This document shows positions 25,848 through 34,484 of a DNA stretch of 41,378 nucleotides, in pieces. Where the stretch lies: assembly GCA_016928975.1 (NCBI GenBank), contig JAFGJR010000329.1, positions 1-41,378 on the forward strand, in the 5' to 3' direction. Position 1 is the stretch's first letter, and every line of letters begins with the position of its first letter. The notes under the pieces are model-generated. The model did not search any database. It was not told where the DNA came from and saw only the letters and a list, made by a program, of their open reading frames with translations. Origin of the DNA: Sedimentisphaerales bacterium. GTDB taxonomy: Bacteria; Planctomycetota; Phycisphaerae; Sedimentisphaerales; SG8-4. The position numbers and the translations under genes were made by a program.

Positions 25848-27047
25848 TCACTTGTTGAACAGTTGCGGGGCGAACTCGCTCAGGTAGTTGCGCCAGTTGA
25901 TCCACGTATGGGCGCCGTCGGTCTCCTTGTAGACGACCTCGAAGCCATGCTTGCGGAGCATCTCGACGGAGGCCTGGGAGGTCCTGACGAGGAAATCGTC
26001 TTTGCCCGTGGCGAACCAGACCAGTTTGATCCCCTTCTTCGCGTCCGCGCTGTCGAGCACGTCCTTGTGCTGCTCTTGCCACGTGGGACCGGCGGGCGCT
26101 GCGCCACCGGGTCCCCCGCCGGCGATTCCGAAGATTCCGGAGCTGAAGACGCCGATGTACGCGAATTTGCCCGGGTTGGGGAAGGCGATATTGATCGTGT
26201 GTCCGCCGCCCATGGACAGGCCGGCAATGGCGCGATGCGCCTGGTCGGCGTAGACACGGTAATGGCTCTCCGCATAGGGCATGATGTCATCGAGGAAGTC
26301 CGGGATGAACTCATCGACCGGCCGGGACGAACCGCCGCGAGGGCGGAACATGAACGGCCCGGTGTGTCCGGCCGGCATAACCACGACCATCGGTTTGGCC
26401 TTGCCCGCGGCGATCAGGTTGTCCAGGATGAATCCCGCCCGGCCGACCGACGTCCATGAATCGTCACAGTCGAAGGCTCCATGCAACAGGTAGAAGATGG
26501 GGTATTTGTCCTGGCCCGACTCGTATCCCGGAGGCGTGTAGACGTGCATGCGCCGGAATCGCTTGAGCGACCTGGAGAAATACGTCACCTCCGCCACGGC
26601 CCCGTGAGGGACATCTTTCGTATCCATGAAGTCCGCCCCTGGAACGTACACGAGACTCCAGGTGTTGGCATTGGATTCGCTGGTGGCCGGATTGCGCGGA
26701 TCGATCACCGTGACGTCATCGACGTTGAAACTATAGCGATAGGCCCCGGACTCGATGGGCCCGATCTTCGTTTCCCAGACGCCGTTGGGGTCCTTCTTCA
26801 TCTCCGCGCCCTGGCCGATACCAGGGATATCGCTGCCGCTGAGCCGGACCACCTCCGCCTTGGGGGCCAGGATGCGAAACGCGACCTGCCTGTCGGCGAA
26901 TACCTCCGGCGAAATCACTCGCGGCCCGGCGGGACCACCCATTCGCGGACGCTCCGCTGCCGGCTGCCCCGAGGCCGTCGAGAGGAAGAGGGACGCCATC
27001 AGCCCCATGATGGCCGTGAACGAAATGACTGCTCTTGGAGTGCTCAT
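25848..27047 (-). CDS. Secreted CE1-like esterase with N-terminal immunoglobulin-like domain
   Basis: 399 residues. The start is the ATG at 27047 (AAAGGAG about 7 nt upstream), which overlaps the MarR stop as ATGA. The signal peptide is cut near residue 27. Residues about 45-135 form an E-set domain like those preceding CE1 modules in Xyn10D-type proteins (VAFRILAPKAEVVRLSG, MKKDPNGVWE). The hydrolase domain (about 150-398) has FYLLHGAF, Ser278 in GLSMGGG, Asp350 or 351 in ATGKDD and His380 in DGAHTW. It probably removes feruloyl or acetyl side groups from xylan (inference). It is a paralogue of the next gene with a different N-terminal module, and translation is probably coupled to the regulator. 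Confidence 0.92.
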   Translation of the reverse strand: MSTPRAVISFTAIMGLMASLFLSTASGQPAAERPRMGGPAGPRVISPEVFADRQVAFRILAPKAEVVRLSGSDIPGIGQGAEMKKDPNGVWETKIGPIESGAYRYSFNVDDVTVIDPRNPATSESNANTWSLVYVPGADFMDTKDVPHGAVAEVTYFSRSLKRFRRMHVYTPPGYESGQDKYPIFYLLHGAFDCDDSWTSVGRAGFILDNLIAAGKAKPMVVVMPAGHTGPFMFRPRGGSSRPVDEFIPDFLDDIMPYAESHYRVYADQAHRAIAGLSMGGGHTINIAFPNPGKFAYIGVFSSGIFGIAGGGPGGAAPAGPTWQEQHKDVLDSADAKKGIKLVWFATGKDDFLVRTSQASVEMLRKHGFEVVYKETDGAHTWINWRNYLSEFAPQLFNK

Positions 27048-27511
27048 CGTTCTTCTCCTTTCACTGGTCCTGCCAACCTGCCTGCCGGCGACGGCGCCAT
27101 CGCCTGGGAAACACGGGCAAGGAACTCCACAACCGCATCGGCCTCCTCCGGGCGAAAGGCGGCCAGCAGTCCTTGCCGCAGGGCCTCGCTTTCCGCCCAC
27201 AGCCGTCCATAGGCCTGCCGACCCTTTCGCGTCAGCGTGACGCTGCGTGCGCGACCGTCTGTAGGATGTCGCGCCCTTGCGACGAGGCCCCGGCTCTCCA
27301 GCCGCATGAGCATGGCCCGGATCGTGTTGGCGTCGGAGCAGGCCCGGCGCACCAGCTCCTGCTGGGTGATCCCGTCTCGATCGGCCAACAGGGCCAGCAG
27401 GACGAACTGATCGGCCGTCACGCCACGCTTCGCCAGACATGCCTCTGTCTGGCGGTGCATCGCCCAGTAGGCCGCCCGCAAACCCATCGCGATCTCGTGA
27501 CCGGAGGTCAT
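27044..27511 (-). CDS. MarR-family transcriptional regulator
   Basis: 155 residues from the ATG at 27511 (GAGG 6 nt upstream); a TTG at 27523 is less likely because it abuts the -10 element. Winged-helix features: TADQFVLLALLADRDGITQQELVRR, a recognition helix around CSDANTIRAMLMRLESRGLVAR, and the wing HPTDGRARSVTLTRKG. MarR dimers bind palindromes and release them on binding a phenolic or similar ligand. The gene overlaps the first of two esterases, and a 16-bp palindrome lies in its promoter. It is therefore a likely autorepressor that senses an aromatic or sugar-linked compound released by the esterases (inference). Confidence 0.92.
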   Translation of the reverse strand: MTSGHEIAMGLRAAYWAMHRQTEACLAKRGVTADQFVLLALLADRDGITQQELVRRACSDANTIRAMLMRLESRGLVARARHPTDGRARSVTLTRKGRQAYGRLWAESEALRQGLLAAFRPEEADAVVEFLARVSQAMAPSPAGRLAGPVKGEER

Positions 27512-27522
27512 CGTACGCCTCA

Positions 27523-27545
27523 ATCATACCGTACGTATACGTACG
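27523..27545 (-). promoter_or_regulatory. MarR operator palindrome over the promoter
   Basis: CGTACGTATACGTACG (27530-27545) is a perfect 16-bp palindrome. On the minus strand it lies directly behind a -10 TATGAT (27523-27528), in the -10/-35 spacer, with only a weak -35. A further CGTACG (27512-27517) abuts the MarR start codon. Size and place fit a MarR-type operator controlling the regulator and the two esterases. Confidence 0.7.
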
Positions 27546-27642
27546 AGCTGCCGGTCCCGAATCTACCCGCCGCCCACGCCGGAATCAACACAAAAGTCCG
27601 GAAATGGGCGGTTTTTCGGTAGCCAGCGGCCCCGTGAGATGA

Positions 27643-27810
27643 TACAATAGTCCTTACGCAATTACGGGAGGTCATGCAGCAAGGGGTGAACCACCCGGGG
27701 GGCCATCCGTGACCCGGCGTCGCGCAGCGCGTTCGCTGCGGCTCTCGCGCCGGTGCCGGTGTCACCCTCGATCTCAAGTCACGATTCAAAGGGAAATAGG
27801 AGGTGCGACT
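27643..27810 (+). promoter_or_regulatory. Possible promoter and structured leader of the repeat protein gene
   Basis: A -10-like TACAAT (27643-27648) without a clear -35 could start a leader of about 155 nt. The leader folds locally: GGGTG-AAC-CACCC, then CGCAGCG-CGTT-CGCTGCG nested between GGCG and CGCC. No known riboswitch consensus was recognised. AGGAGG at 27799-27804 is the ribosome site of the next gene. Confidence 0.35.
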
Positions 27811-30800
27811 ATGAATCGGAGGAATCACGAGCGGCATTTCGGGTCTTGTCTTGTCTGTCTGGCAGCGCTCGCCTTTGTCACTGTGGCCATGACCAGCGTG
27901 CAAGCGTCGGATGAGGGGCCCGCGCCAGCGGCCGTGGAGGCGGTCGTGCAATTGGGCGAAGCTGCGGCCCGTGCCGCCTTTGGGCCTGTCGAGCCGGCTG
28001 GCGTGACATCGTACTGGGACCCGGACATGACCGTCTCGGCCTACGCGATCGAGTACGCCCGGAGAGACGACGGCTCGCCCGTGACAGTGATCGCCAGCGC
28101 CCGGCGTGACGATGTCCCGATCATCATGATGTGGCGAGGACTGCCAAAGCATAGCGACCCGGCGGTCCTGGCGGCCACCTGCCGATCCATCGAGAGCGCC
28201 CTGGGGGTCGTCGTGAGTCATCCCGCCGTGGTCTTCTGGCTCGACACCTACGAGTTGTGGGCTCAGTTCCCTGAGATCAATCCCCAGACCGGCCAGGCCA
28301 CGATCTGCAACCTCTATACAGGCCAGATTGCCACGCTTGAGGGGCTTCAGGCAAAGTGGCAGAACCGCCAGACGAACGTCCTGGTGGGCGCCCAGGCCGC
28401 GACCTCCGGCATCGGCATTGCCAGTGGGCCGCAGGGCACGGCCGGGCGGACGGCCGCTCAAGCGCGGTACATCGAAGCCCAGTGGGCCGCCGCAGAGGGT
28501 TTCCTGGCCGGCGGTGCGCGCGGGGCAGCGGGTCTTTCCGCCCAGGCCCCCCCCCACTACACGAACTACGTCAGCGGCGTACCGAATCTCAACGAGCAGA
28601 TTCCCTGGGACGGCCGGGACTGGGAGAACGATTCTCAGATCGTGGCGGCGATGGACGTGCTGCTCTTCTGGGACACCCGCGGATACGACCGGCTGGTGGA
28701 CGGCGACGACCTGGACGCCGTGCACGGAGACCTCCGCGAGGCCATGCTGTGGAACCGGGGTTCCACCGATCCGAACACCGCTTCCGGCCTGCGCGAGTTC
28801 ATCAACGGCCTATCCTACACGAATCAGTATAGCTTCCTCGTCGAGCTGTTTGACATGTGGGCGTCGCCGCCTTATGCATGGCCGTCCTTCACTGACTGCC
28901 AGCGAGAGATCGACAGTGGAAGGCCCGCCCTGCTCGGCGTCATGAACTACACGGACGACCCCACCAACCCCACCGACTTCGACTATCGGGATCACACGAT
29001 GTGCGCGGTGGGCTACTTCCTGGGCTACCCGTTCAGCGACAGGACCAGCACCGAGTGGGTGGTCGTTCACGACAACTGGGGCGGCGGCGACTCGACGGAC
29101 CCCTATCGCCTCGACGACGAGCCCTTCATTGACTGGAACCGGGCGACCGACAGCCTGATCCGGGTGCAGCCAAGCCCGTTCGGCAACGTCGTGACCTATC
29201 CAAGTGCGGCGGACATCGCCTGGCGCTGCGGCGAGACCCAGTCGATCACATGGAGCGGCTTCACCGGCTCCCAGGTGAAAATCGAGTTGTACAAGGGCGC
29301 CTCCCTCGAAAGGACGATCCGGGAGTCAACCGACAACGACGGGTCCTACGCCTGGACCGTGCCCGGCACACAAGCGACGGGGTCGGACTATCGAATCCGG
29401 ATCACCTCGATCTCCAGCCCGTCGCAATCCGACGACTCGGACAACGCCTTCACGATTTCAGACCTGATGCAAGTGGTCTATCCGACCGCGTCAGGGATCA
29501 CCTGGGATCGCGGCAGCTCGTATGAGATCACCTGGACCGGGTTCACGACGTCCTACGTGAGGATCGAGCTGTGCAGGCGCCTGGCTGTGGAGCGAACCAT
29601 TGTATCTTCCACGGGCAACAGCGGTTCCTACACGTGGGCCGTGCCCGCCGACCAGACGATTGGCAGCGATTACCGGATCAAGATCTCCTCGACCTCAGAT
29701 GCCTCGCAGTGGGACTACTCCGACAACGACTTCGCGATCGCTGACGTGCCGCAGGTCCTGTATCCCACCGCCTCCGGCATAGCGATGGGACGCAGCATCG
29801 CCTACACAATCACCTGGGACGGGTTCTCCAGCACGTTCGTCACGATCGATCTCTACAAAGGCTCGCGCCAATACAGCACGATCGAGCGATCGGCAAGCAA
29901 CACCGGCTCGTACGCCTGGACCGTGCCGGGCGATACCGCGCTCGGCGCCGACTACCGGATCAAGATCGCCTCGACCTCGGACGCCTCGCAGTGGGATTAT
30001 TCCGACAACCCGTTCGAGATCAAGGACGTGGGCACCGTCACCTATCCCACCAATGCCGGCGTGACCTGGAGGCGAGGCGAGACCCCGACGATCACCTGGG
30101 CCGGATTCGTCGGCTCCACGGTCAGGATCGATCTGTACAAGGGCGGATCGCTGCATCGCACGATCACCTCCTCCACCAGCAACGACGGCTCGCACGCCTG
30201 GACGGTGCCGAGCAGCCAGACGCTCGGAGCGGACTTCAAGATCCGCATCACCAGCGCGGACCTGCTCCAATCCGACGATTCCGACAACGTCTTCACGATC
30301 GCCGACCCGCGGGTCACGTATCCGACCGACCGCGGAATCACCTGGAAGGTCAGCGACTCCTACAGGATCACCTGGACCGGCTTTGTGGACACCAGCGTCC
30401 GGATCGAGCTGTACCAGGGTCGGACCCTGGTGCGAACGATTGCCTGGTCCGCGCCCAACACCGACTCGTACACCTGGACGGTTCCGAGCGACCAGACGCC
30501 GGGCTCCGACTTCACGATTCGCATCTCCGCCACATCGGACGCCTCGCAGTATGACGACTCGGACAACGTCTTCGCGATCACCAACCCGCGCGTGACGTAT
30601 CCGACGGACGCCGGAGTGACCTGGAGGCTCGGCGAGGCCCGCACGATCGCCTGGACCGGCTTCAATGGCGCCGGCGTCAAGATCGAGCTATACAAGGGCT
30701 CGACCCTGAACCGAACGATCACCTCCTCCACCAGCAATGACGGCTCATACACCTGGACCGTGCCCGCCGACCAGACCACCGGAGCCGACTTCAAGATCCG

Positions 30801-32694
30801 GATCACCTCCACCTCCGATTCCACGCAATTCGACGATTCCGACAACTACTTCGCGATTGCCGACCCGCGAGTCACCTACCCGACGGACCCCGGCGTGGCA
30901 TGGAAGGTGGGCGAGTCGCGTACGATCACCTGGACCGGCTTCGTCGGCTCCAGCGTCCGGATCGAGCTGTACCTGGGCCGGACCCTGAATCGGACGATTG
31001 CCTCGTCCACGACCAACGACGGGTCCTACGCCTGGACAATCCCGAGCGACCAGACGCCGGGCTCCGACTTCACGATCCGGGTCGCCTCGACGTCGGATGC
31101 TTCGCAGTACGACGACTCGGACAACGCCTTCGCGATCACCAATCCGCGCGTGACGTATCCTACGGATCGCGGCATAACCTGGAAGGTCGGCGAGACCCGC
31201 ACGATCACATGGTCCGGCTTCAGCGGCTCGGCGGTGATGATCGAGCTGTACAAGAGCTCGACGCTGAACCGTACGATCGCCTCCTCCACCAGCAACAGCG
31301 GCTCGTACTCGTGGACCGTGCCCGGCGACCAGACCCTCGGATCCGACTTCAAGATCCGGATCACCTCCACCTCGGACCGGTCGCAATACGACGACTCCGA
31401 CAACTACTTCACGATCGCCGACCCGCGCGTGACGTACCCGACCGATCCGGGGATCACCTGGAAAGTGGGCGACTCCGTCACGATCGCGTGGACCGGGTTC
31501 GTCGGCTCCGCTGTGAAGATCGATCTGTACAAGGGCTCGACGCTGAGCCGCACGATCGCCTCCTCCACCAGCAATGACGGCTCGTACTCGTGGACCGTGC
31601 CGGCGGATCAGACGCCAGGGTCCGATTTCAAGGTCCGGATCACCTGCACCTCCGACGCGCTGCAGTCCGACGATTCCGACAACTACGTCACGATCATGAA
31701 CCCTCGCGTCACGTATCCGACGGACGCCGGCGTCACCTGGGGTCGCGGCGGCTCCTACACGATCACCTGGGACGGCTTCATCGGCCGCTTCGTCGCGATC
31801 GAGCTGTACAAGGGCGGCCTCCTGAACCGCACCCTCGACCCCTCCGCGGACAACGACGGCGCCTACACGTGGACCGTGCCTGCCGACCAGGTCGTCGGAA
31901 CGGACTTCAAGATCCGCGTGACCTTGACCTCCGACCCGTCGCAGTCCGATGAGTCGGACAACCCGTTCACGATCAGCGACGAGCCGTGCCCGCCGCGACC
32001 CGTCGCACTGTGGCGATTCGAGCCGGGCGCCTTCACCGACGACAGCGTCAGCACGAACTACCTCGACAACGACGGCGCCGCCCTCGAGACGACCGACCGC
32101 AAGGAAGGCAACGGCTGCGCCTATCTCAGGGCCTACGAGAAGGACTCCCTGATCCGCTACGACGACCACCTGGCCGCCAACTTCCCCACCAAGAGCGGCT
32201 CGACCAGCACTACGATGACCCTGTGCTTCTGGATGAAGCCCAAGAGCTTCCCGTTCAACGCCACCGTGATCTCCAAGTACCAGATCGCGACGGACACACG
32301 GTCGTGGAGGCTGTACCTGGGGGCGATACCGGGCAACTATATGAAGCTTGGCCTGGGTCGTGGAACCGGTGGTGATTTCACCGACTACTCGTTCAACCAG
32401 ACGAGCGAGCAGCTCGTCGCGAACCACTGGTACCACGTGGCCTTCGTCTACCGTAGTTCGGATCGGTACTATCACGTGAGGATCTGGGACGATACGGACG
32501 GCGTGGTGCGCGTGAACCGCGAGGGGACGGCGACCGCCCCCATGGCGATCACCAATGCCCCGCTGGTTTTCGGGAACACGCCGCTCGAATCCATGTACTT
32601 TGACGGCCTGCTCGACGAGGTCGCCGTCTTCAACGAGGTCCTCTCCACCAGCCAGATCGACAAGGTCCGAAGAGGAGATTGCAGATTGTATTAG
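27811..32694 (+). CDS. Giant secreted protein: inactive C39-like domain, ten Kre9/Knh1-like repeats, LamG domain
   Basis: 1627 residues from the ATG at 27811, with AGGAGG 7 nt upstream; the open frame before it has no signal peptide. The signal peptide ends near residue 32. Residues about 260-430 look like a C39-type cysteine peptidase: AAMDVLLFWDTRGYD, His395 in DHTMCAVGYF and DNWGG (421-425). However, where the nucleophile is expected the sequence reads ENDSQ (Asp274), so it is probably inactive. Ten repeats of about 93 residues follow (461-1390), each VTYPTD.G..W..G...TITW.GF, SYTWTVP, FKIRI.ST and DDSDN.F, matching the Ser-Thr-rich Kre9/Knh1-like family. A LamG/concanavalin-like domain ends the chain (about 1392-1625). 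No membrane anchor is seen. It is probably a secreted polymer-binding protein. Confidence 0.92.
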   Translation: MNRRNHERHFGSCLVCLAALAFVTVAMTSVQASDEGPAPAAVEAVVQLGEAAARAAFGPVEPAGVTSYWDPDMTVSAYAIEYARRDDGSPVTVIASARRDDVPIIMMWRGLPKHSDPAVLAATCRSIESALGVVVSHPAVVFWLDTYELWAQFPEINPQTGQATICNLYTGQIATLEGLQAKWQNRQTNVLVGAQAATSGIGIASGPQGTAGRTAAQARYIEAQWAAAEGFLAGGARGAAGLSAQAPPHYTNYVSGVPNLNEQIPWDGRDWENDSQIVAAMDVLLFWDTRGYDRLVDGDDLDAVHGDLREAMLWNRGSTDPNTASGLREFINGLSYTNQYSFLVELFDMWASPPYAWPSFTDCQREIDSGRPALLGVMNYTDDPTNPTDFDYRDHTMCAVGYFLGYPFSDRTSTEWVVVHDNWGGGDSTDPYRLDDEPFIDWNRATDSLIRVQPSPFGNVVTYPSAADIAWRCGETQSITWSGFTGSQVKIELYKGASLERTIRESTDNDGSYAWTVPGTQATGSDYRIRITSISSPSQSDDSDNAFTISDLMQVVYPTASGITWDRGSSYEITWTGFTTSYVRIELCRRLAVERTIVSSTGNSGSYTWAVPADQTIGSDYRIKISSTSDASQWDYSDNDFAIADVPQVLYPTASGIAMGRSIAYTITWDGFSSTFVTIDLYKGSRQYSTIERSASNTGSYAWTVPGDTALGADYRIKIASTSDASQWDYSDNPFEIKDVGTVTYPTNAGVTWRRGETPTITWAGFVGSTVRIDLYKGGSLHRTITSSTSNDGSHAWTVPSSQTLGADFKIRITSADLLQSDDSDNVFTIADPRVTYPTDRGITWKVSDSYRITWTGFVDTSVRIELYQGRTLVRTIAWSAPNTDSYTWTVPSDQTPGSDFTIRISATSDASQYDDSDNVFAITNPRVTYPTDAGVTWRLGEARTIAWTGFNGAGVKIELYKGSTLNRTITSSTSNDGSYTWTVPADQTTGADFKIRITSTSDSTQFDDSDNYFAIADPRVTYPTDPGVAWKVGESRTITWTGFVGSSVRIELYLGRTLNRTIASSTTNDGSYAWTIPSDQTPGSDFTIRVASTSDASQYDDSDNAFAITNPRVTYPTDRGITWKVGETRTITWSGFSGSAVMIELYKSSTLNRTIASSTSNSGSYSWTVPGDQTLGSDFKIRITSTSDRSQYDDSDNYFTIADPRVTYPTDPGITWKVGDSVTIAWTGFVGSAVKIDLYKGSTLSRTIASSTSNDGSYSWTVPADQTPGSDFKVRITCTSDALQSDDSDNYVTIMNPRVTYPTDAGVTWGRGGSYTITWDGFIGRFVAIELYKGGLLNRTLDPSADNDGAYTWTVPADQVVGTDFKIRVTLTSDPSQSDESDNPFTISDEPCPPRPVALWRFEPGAFTDDSVSTNYLDNDGAALETTDRKEGNGCAYLRAYEKDSLIRYDDHLAANFPTKSGSTSTTMTLCFWMKPKSFPFNATVISKYQIATDTRSWRLYLGAIPGNYMKLGLGRGTGGDFTDYSFNQTSEQLVANHWYHVAFVYRSSDRYYHVRIWDDTDGVVRVNREGTATAPMAITNAPLVFGNTPLESMYFDGLLDEVAVFNEVLSTSQIDKVRRGDCRLY
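29191..31980 (+). repeat. Ten in-frame tandem coding repeats, about 279 bp each
   Basis: Units start at 29191, 29473, 29755, 30037, 30313, 30592, 30871, 31150, 31429 and 31708, giving periods of 282, 282, 282, 276 and then 279 bp throughout. The last six units are more alike than the first four at both protein and DNA level, which suggests recent expansion or gene conversion at the 3' side. Confidence 0.9.
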
Positions 32695-32771
32695 CCCAAT
32701 CCCGTCATCGGGGGCAACAGAGTGCTGCGTTCGATGGACTGACGTTGGCCGGCGGGCGCGGCGCATCCGGT

Positions 32772-32786
32772 TCCGGCAACGCCGGA
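32772..32786. terminator. GC hairpin between converging genes
   Basis: TCCGGC-AAC-GCCGGA forms a 6-bp stem with a 3-nt loop in the 137-bp convergent gap after the repeat protein. No U tract follows on either strand, so it is only a weak candidate. Confidence 0.3.
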
Positions 32787-32831
32787 CGTCGGACACGAGG
32801 GCCAGTCGCTGTTGGCGGGCGCGTTCCGCGG

Positions 32832-33179
32832 TCAGGCGCTGACGAAGACCTGATTGGCGACGTGGGCGCCGGCCCAGGCTACGGCGGCAGAGACGATCAG
32901 GATGACGGTGTACTTGACCCAATTCCTCGTGGAGGCCGGGGCGCCGGTGGCGGTCAGGCCGTTGAGGAATCGTATGTCGAGGTACCGGATGAGCACGAGG
33001 CTCACCGCCGTACAGGCGAAGACCACGTCCGCCGTGTGGAAGAAGCCGGTCCGGTTGTGGAGAATGAAGACCGCCGACAGAGCGAGCACGGCATTGCCCA
33101 GGAGCATCCACCACAATCGCGCCAACACGCCCGCCGCGGTGCCCTGTCTGTCCATAGCCTCTGAACTGTGGTTAGACAT
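32832..33179 (-). CDS. Small membrane protein, three helices
   Basis: 115 residues from the ATG at 33179 (GAGGTGG upstream); the longer open frame upstream overlaps the promoter and leader. Helices lie at about 22-41, 49-67 and 90-110, with a short loop of Arg and Asp between. I do not recognise the family. It has its own promoter just after the MscS gene and an RNA hairpin in its leader. Its place suggests a link with membrane stress, but nothing in the sequence proves that. Confidence 0.7.
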   Translation of the reverse strand: MSNHSSEAMDRQGTAAGVLARLWWMLLGNAVLALSAVFILHNRTGFFHTADVVFACTAVSLVLIRYLDIRFLNGLTATGAPASTRNWVKYTVILIVSAAVAWAGAHVANQVFVSA

Positions 33180-33245
33180 AGACCACCTCATGAAGAATCG
33201 CGTTGTCAAATCCTTCAGATGGCGGCCCGACCACCCCAATGCGCC

Positions 33246-33269
33246 TGTGAAGCCGTCGGCGACTTCACA
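33246..33269 (-). promoter_or_regulatory. Hairpin near the 5' end of the small membrane protein mRNA
   Basis: TGTGAAGCCG (33246-33255) and CGACTTCACA (33260-33269) form a 10-bp stem (one G-U in the transcript) with a 4-nt loop. It lies a few bases after the predicted start of transcription, where such stems often stabilise mRNA. Confidence 0.45.
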
Positions 33270-33281
33270 CCCTTATCCACC

Positions 33282-33310
33282 ATTATGCGACGAACGAGCT
33301 TGCGTGTCAA
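33282..33310 (-). promoter_or_regulatory. Promoter of the small membrane protein gene
   Basis: Minus strand: -35 TTGACA (33305-33310), 17-bp spacer, -10 CATAAT (33282-33287). The -35 overlaps the MscS stop codon. The predicted start near 33275 gives a leader of about 95 nt. Confidence 0.65.
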
Positions 33311-34242
33311 CCTTTTTGCGAGCGAGAGCCTCCGCGGGATGTTTCCTTCGGCGCCAGGACGTGGAACGGCGGCGCCTGGCCGGCCTTGTCCTGGCCGGCA
33401 TAGACGGTTACGTGCGGGAAGGGGATTTCGATGCCCTTCTCGTCGAACCTCTTCTTGAGCCGCCGGTTGAATTCCCGCGCGACGTTCCACTGCTTGATGG
33501 GCTTGGTCTTGGTCCTGGCCTTGATGATGACCGCTGAGGACGCAAACTGGTCGAGGCCCAGAATCTCGATCGGTTCGAGGATGTCGGGCGCGAACGTCGG
33601 GTCGCTTCGCAGCTCCTCGTCCACCTGCCGGATGACCCGGATCACCTCGTCCACGTCCTCTCGATAGGCGACGCCGATGTCGAAAACGAAGCGGGAGTAG
33701 TCCTTCGTCATGTTCGTGACGATGTCGATCTTTCCGTTGCGGACGTAGTGGACGTTGCCGGACAGGTCGCGAAGGACGACCATGCGGAGGTTCAGCCGCT
33801 CGACGAGGCCGCCCTTGTCGGCGATCTGGACGACGTCGCCGACGCGGATCTGGTCGTCGAGGAGGATGAAGAAGCCGCTGATGACGTCCTGGACGAGATG
33901 CTGGGCGCCGAAGCCGACGGCCAGACCGATGACGCCGGCGGCGGCCAGGATCGGAGCGATGTCGATGTTCAGCTCCCCGAGAACCATCATGACGGCCACG
34001 ACGATCACCGTGGCGCTGATCAGATAAGCGATGACCGAACTGAGCGTGTCGGCACGCTTTTTGTATTCCTCGTCCGCCTGCTTGCGGCGTCCGACGATGG
34101 CGAAGATCCGCCCTGCGACGAGGCGCGACAGCCTCACTCCGACGAGCATGAGCACCAGAATCGCCAGGACTCTGGGGCCGCTCACGATGATCCAATCGAT
34201 AATCTGTTTCAGATACGACTCGAAGTCAAAATTGATACCCAT
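33307..34242 (-). CDS. mscS: Small-conductance mechanosensitive channel, MscS family
   Basis: 311 residues, ATG at 34242 with AAAGGAGA upstream. Three membrane helices (about 18-38, 68-90, 95-128); the third is the pore helix, with GVIGLAVGFGAQHLVQDVISGFFILL. The beta domain follows (RVGDVVQI...G.VE.LNLRMV.LRD..GN.HYVRNG.I) and then the cytoplasmic alpha/beta vestibule ending in PFPHVTVY. The length matches E. coli MscS. It opens under membrane tension to release solutes in osmotic downshock. The trehalose synthesis genes lie upstream on the same strand and potassium uptake genes nearby, so the region has an osmoadaptation theme. Confidence 0.95.
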   Translation of the reverse strand: MGINFDFESYLKQIIDWIIVSGPRVLAILVLMLVGVRLSRLVAGRIFAIVGRRKQADEEYKKRADTLSSVIAYLISATVIVVAVMMVLGELNIDIAPILAAAGVIGLAVGFGAQHLVQDVISGFFILLDDQIRVGDVVQIADKGGLVERLNLRMVVLRDLSGNVHYVRNGKIDIVTNMTKDYSRFVFDIGVAYREDVDEVIRVIRQVDEELRSDPTFAPDILEPIEILGLDQFASSAVIIKARTKTKPIKQWNVAREFNRRLKKRFDEKGIEIPFPHVTVYAGQDKAGQAPPFHVLAPKETSRGGSRSQKG

Positions 34243-34259
34243 CCGAACGTCTCCTTTCT

Positions 34260-34280
34260 GCCTCAGCCGGCCTCTGAGGC
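34260..34280 (-). promoter_or_regulatory. Stem-loop directly before the mscS ribosome site
   Basis: GCCTCAG (34260-34266) and CTGAGGC (34274-34280) make a perfect 7-bp stem with a 7-nt loop. It ends a few bases before the AAAGGAGA of mscS and could influence initiation. Confidence 0.35.
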
Positions 34281-34301
34281 GGCTTAACTCCTAAAGTCCC
34301 C

Positions 34302-34484
34302 GGTGGACTTGGGCAAAAGGGACATTGGGCCTATATTCTTCAAGGAAATCGCATTCTTCGATTTCCTTGAAGAATCGACAGAAATCCTCATCCATACGGC
34401 GGTGAAGATTTGGGGAGGAAGAATCGCGGAGCGAGATTCTCCCTTCCCAATATAGGCCCGATGTCCCTTTTGCCCAAGTCCAGC
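34302..34484. mobile_element. MITE-like nested palindromic element
   Basis: 183 bp between the otsA-otsB fusion and mscS. The ends are inverted repeats of 36 bp (34302-34337 and 34449-34484) matching at 34 positions. TCCCC flanks both sides directly (34297-34301, 34485-34489), as a target duplication would. Inside are two more hairpins: a perfect 17-bp stem with 7-nt loop (34335-34375) and a 16-bp stem with one mismatch and one G-T (34410-34450). The whole can fold as a three-way junction. It carries no transposase; the short frames in it are not convincing. Either a non-autonomous transposable element or a structured RNA/terminator module; the right copy of the flank ends 1 bp before the stop codon of the upstream gene. 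Confidence 0.65.

Noticed and set aside
29191..31980. CRISPR-like array
   Set aside because: Repeats are 279-bp coding units in one frame, not short repeats with unique spacers.
30745..33114. 789-codon minus-strand frame antisense to the repeat protein
   Set aside because: Its apparent repeats only mirror the 279-bp coding repeats of the opposite strand.
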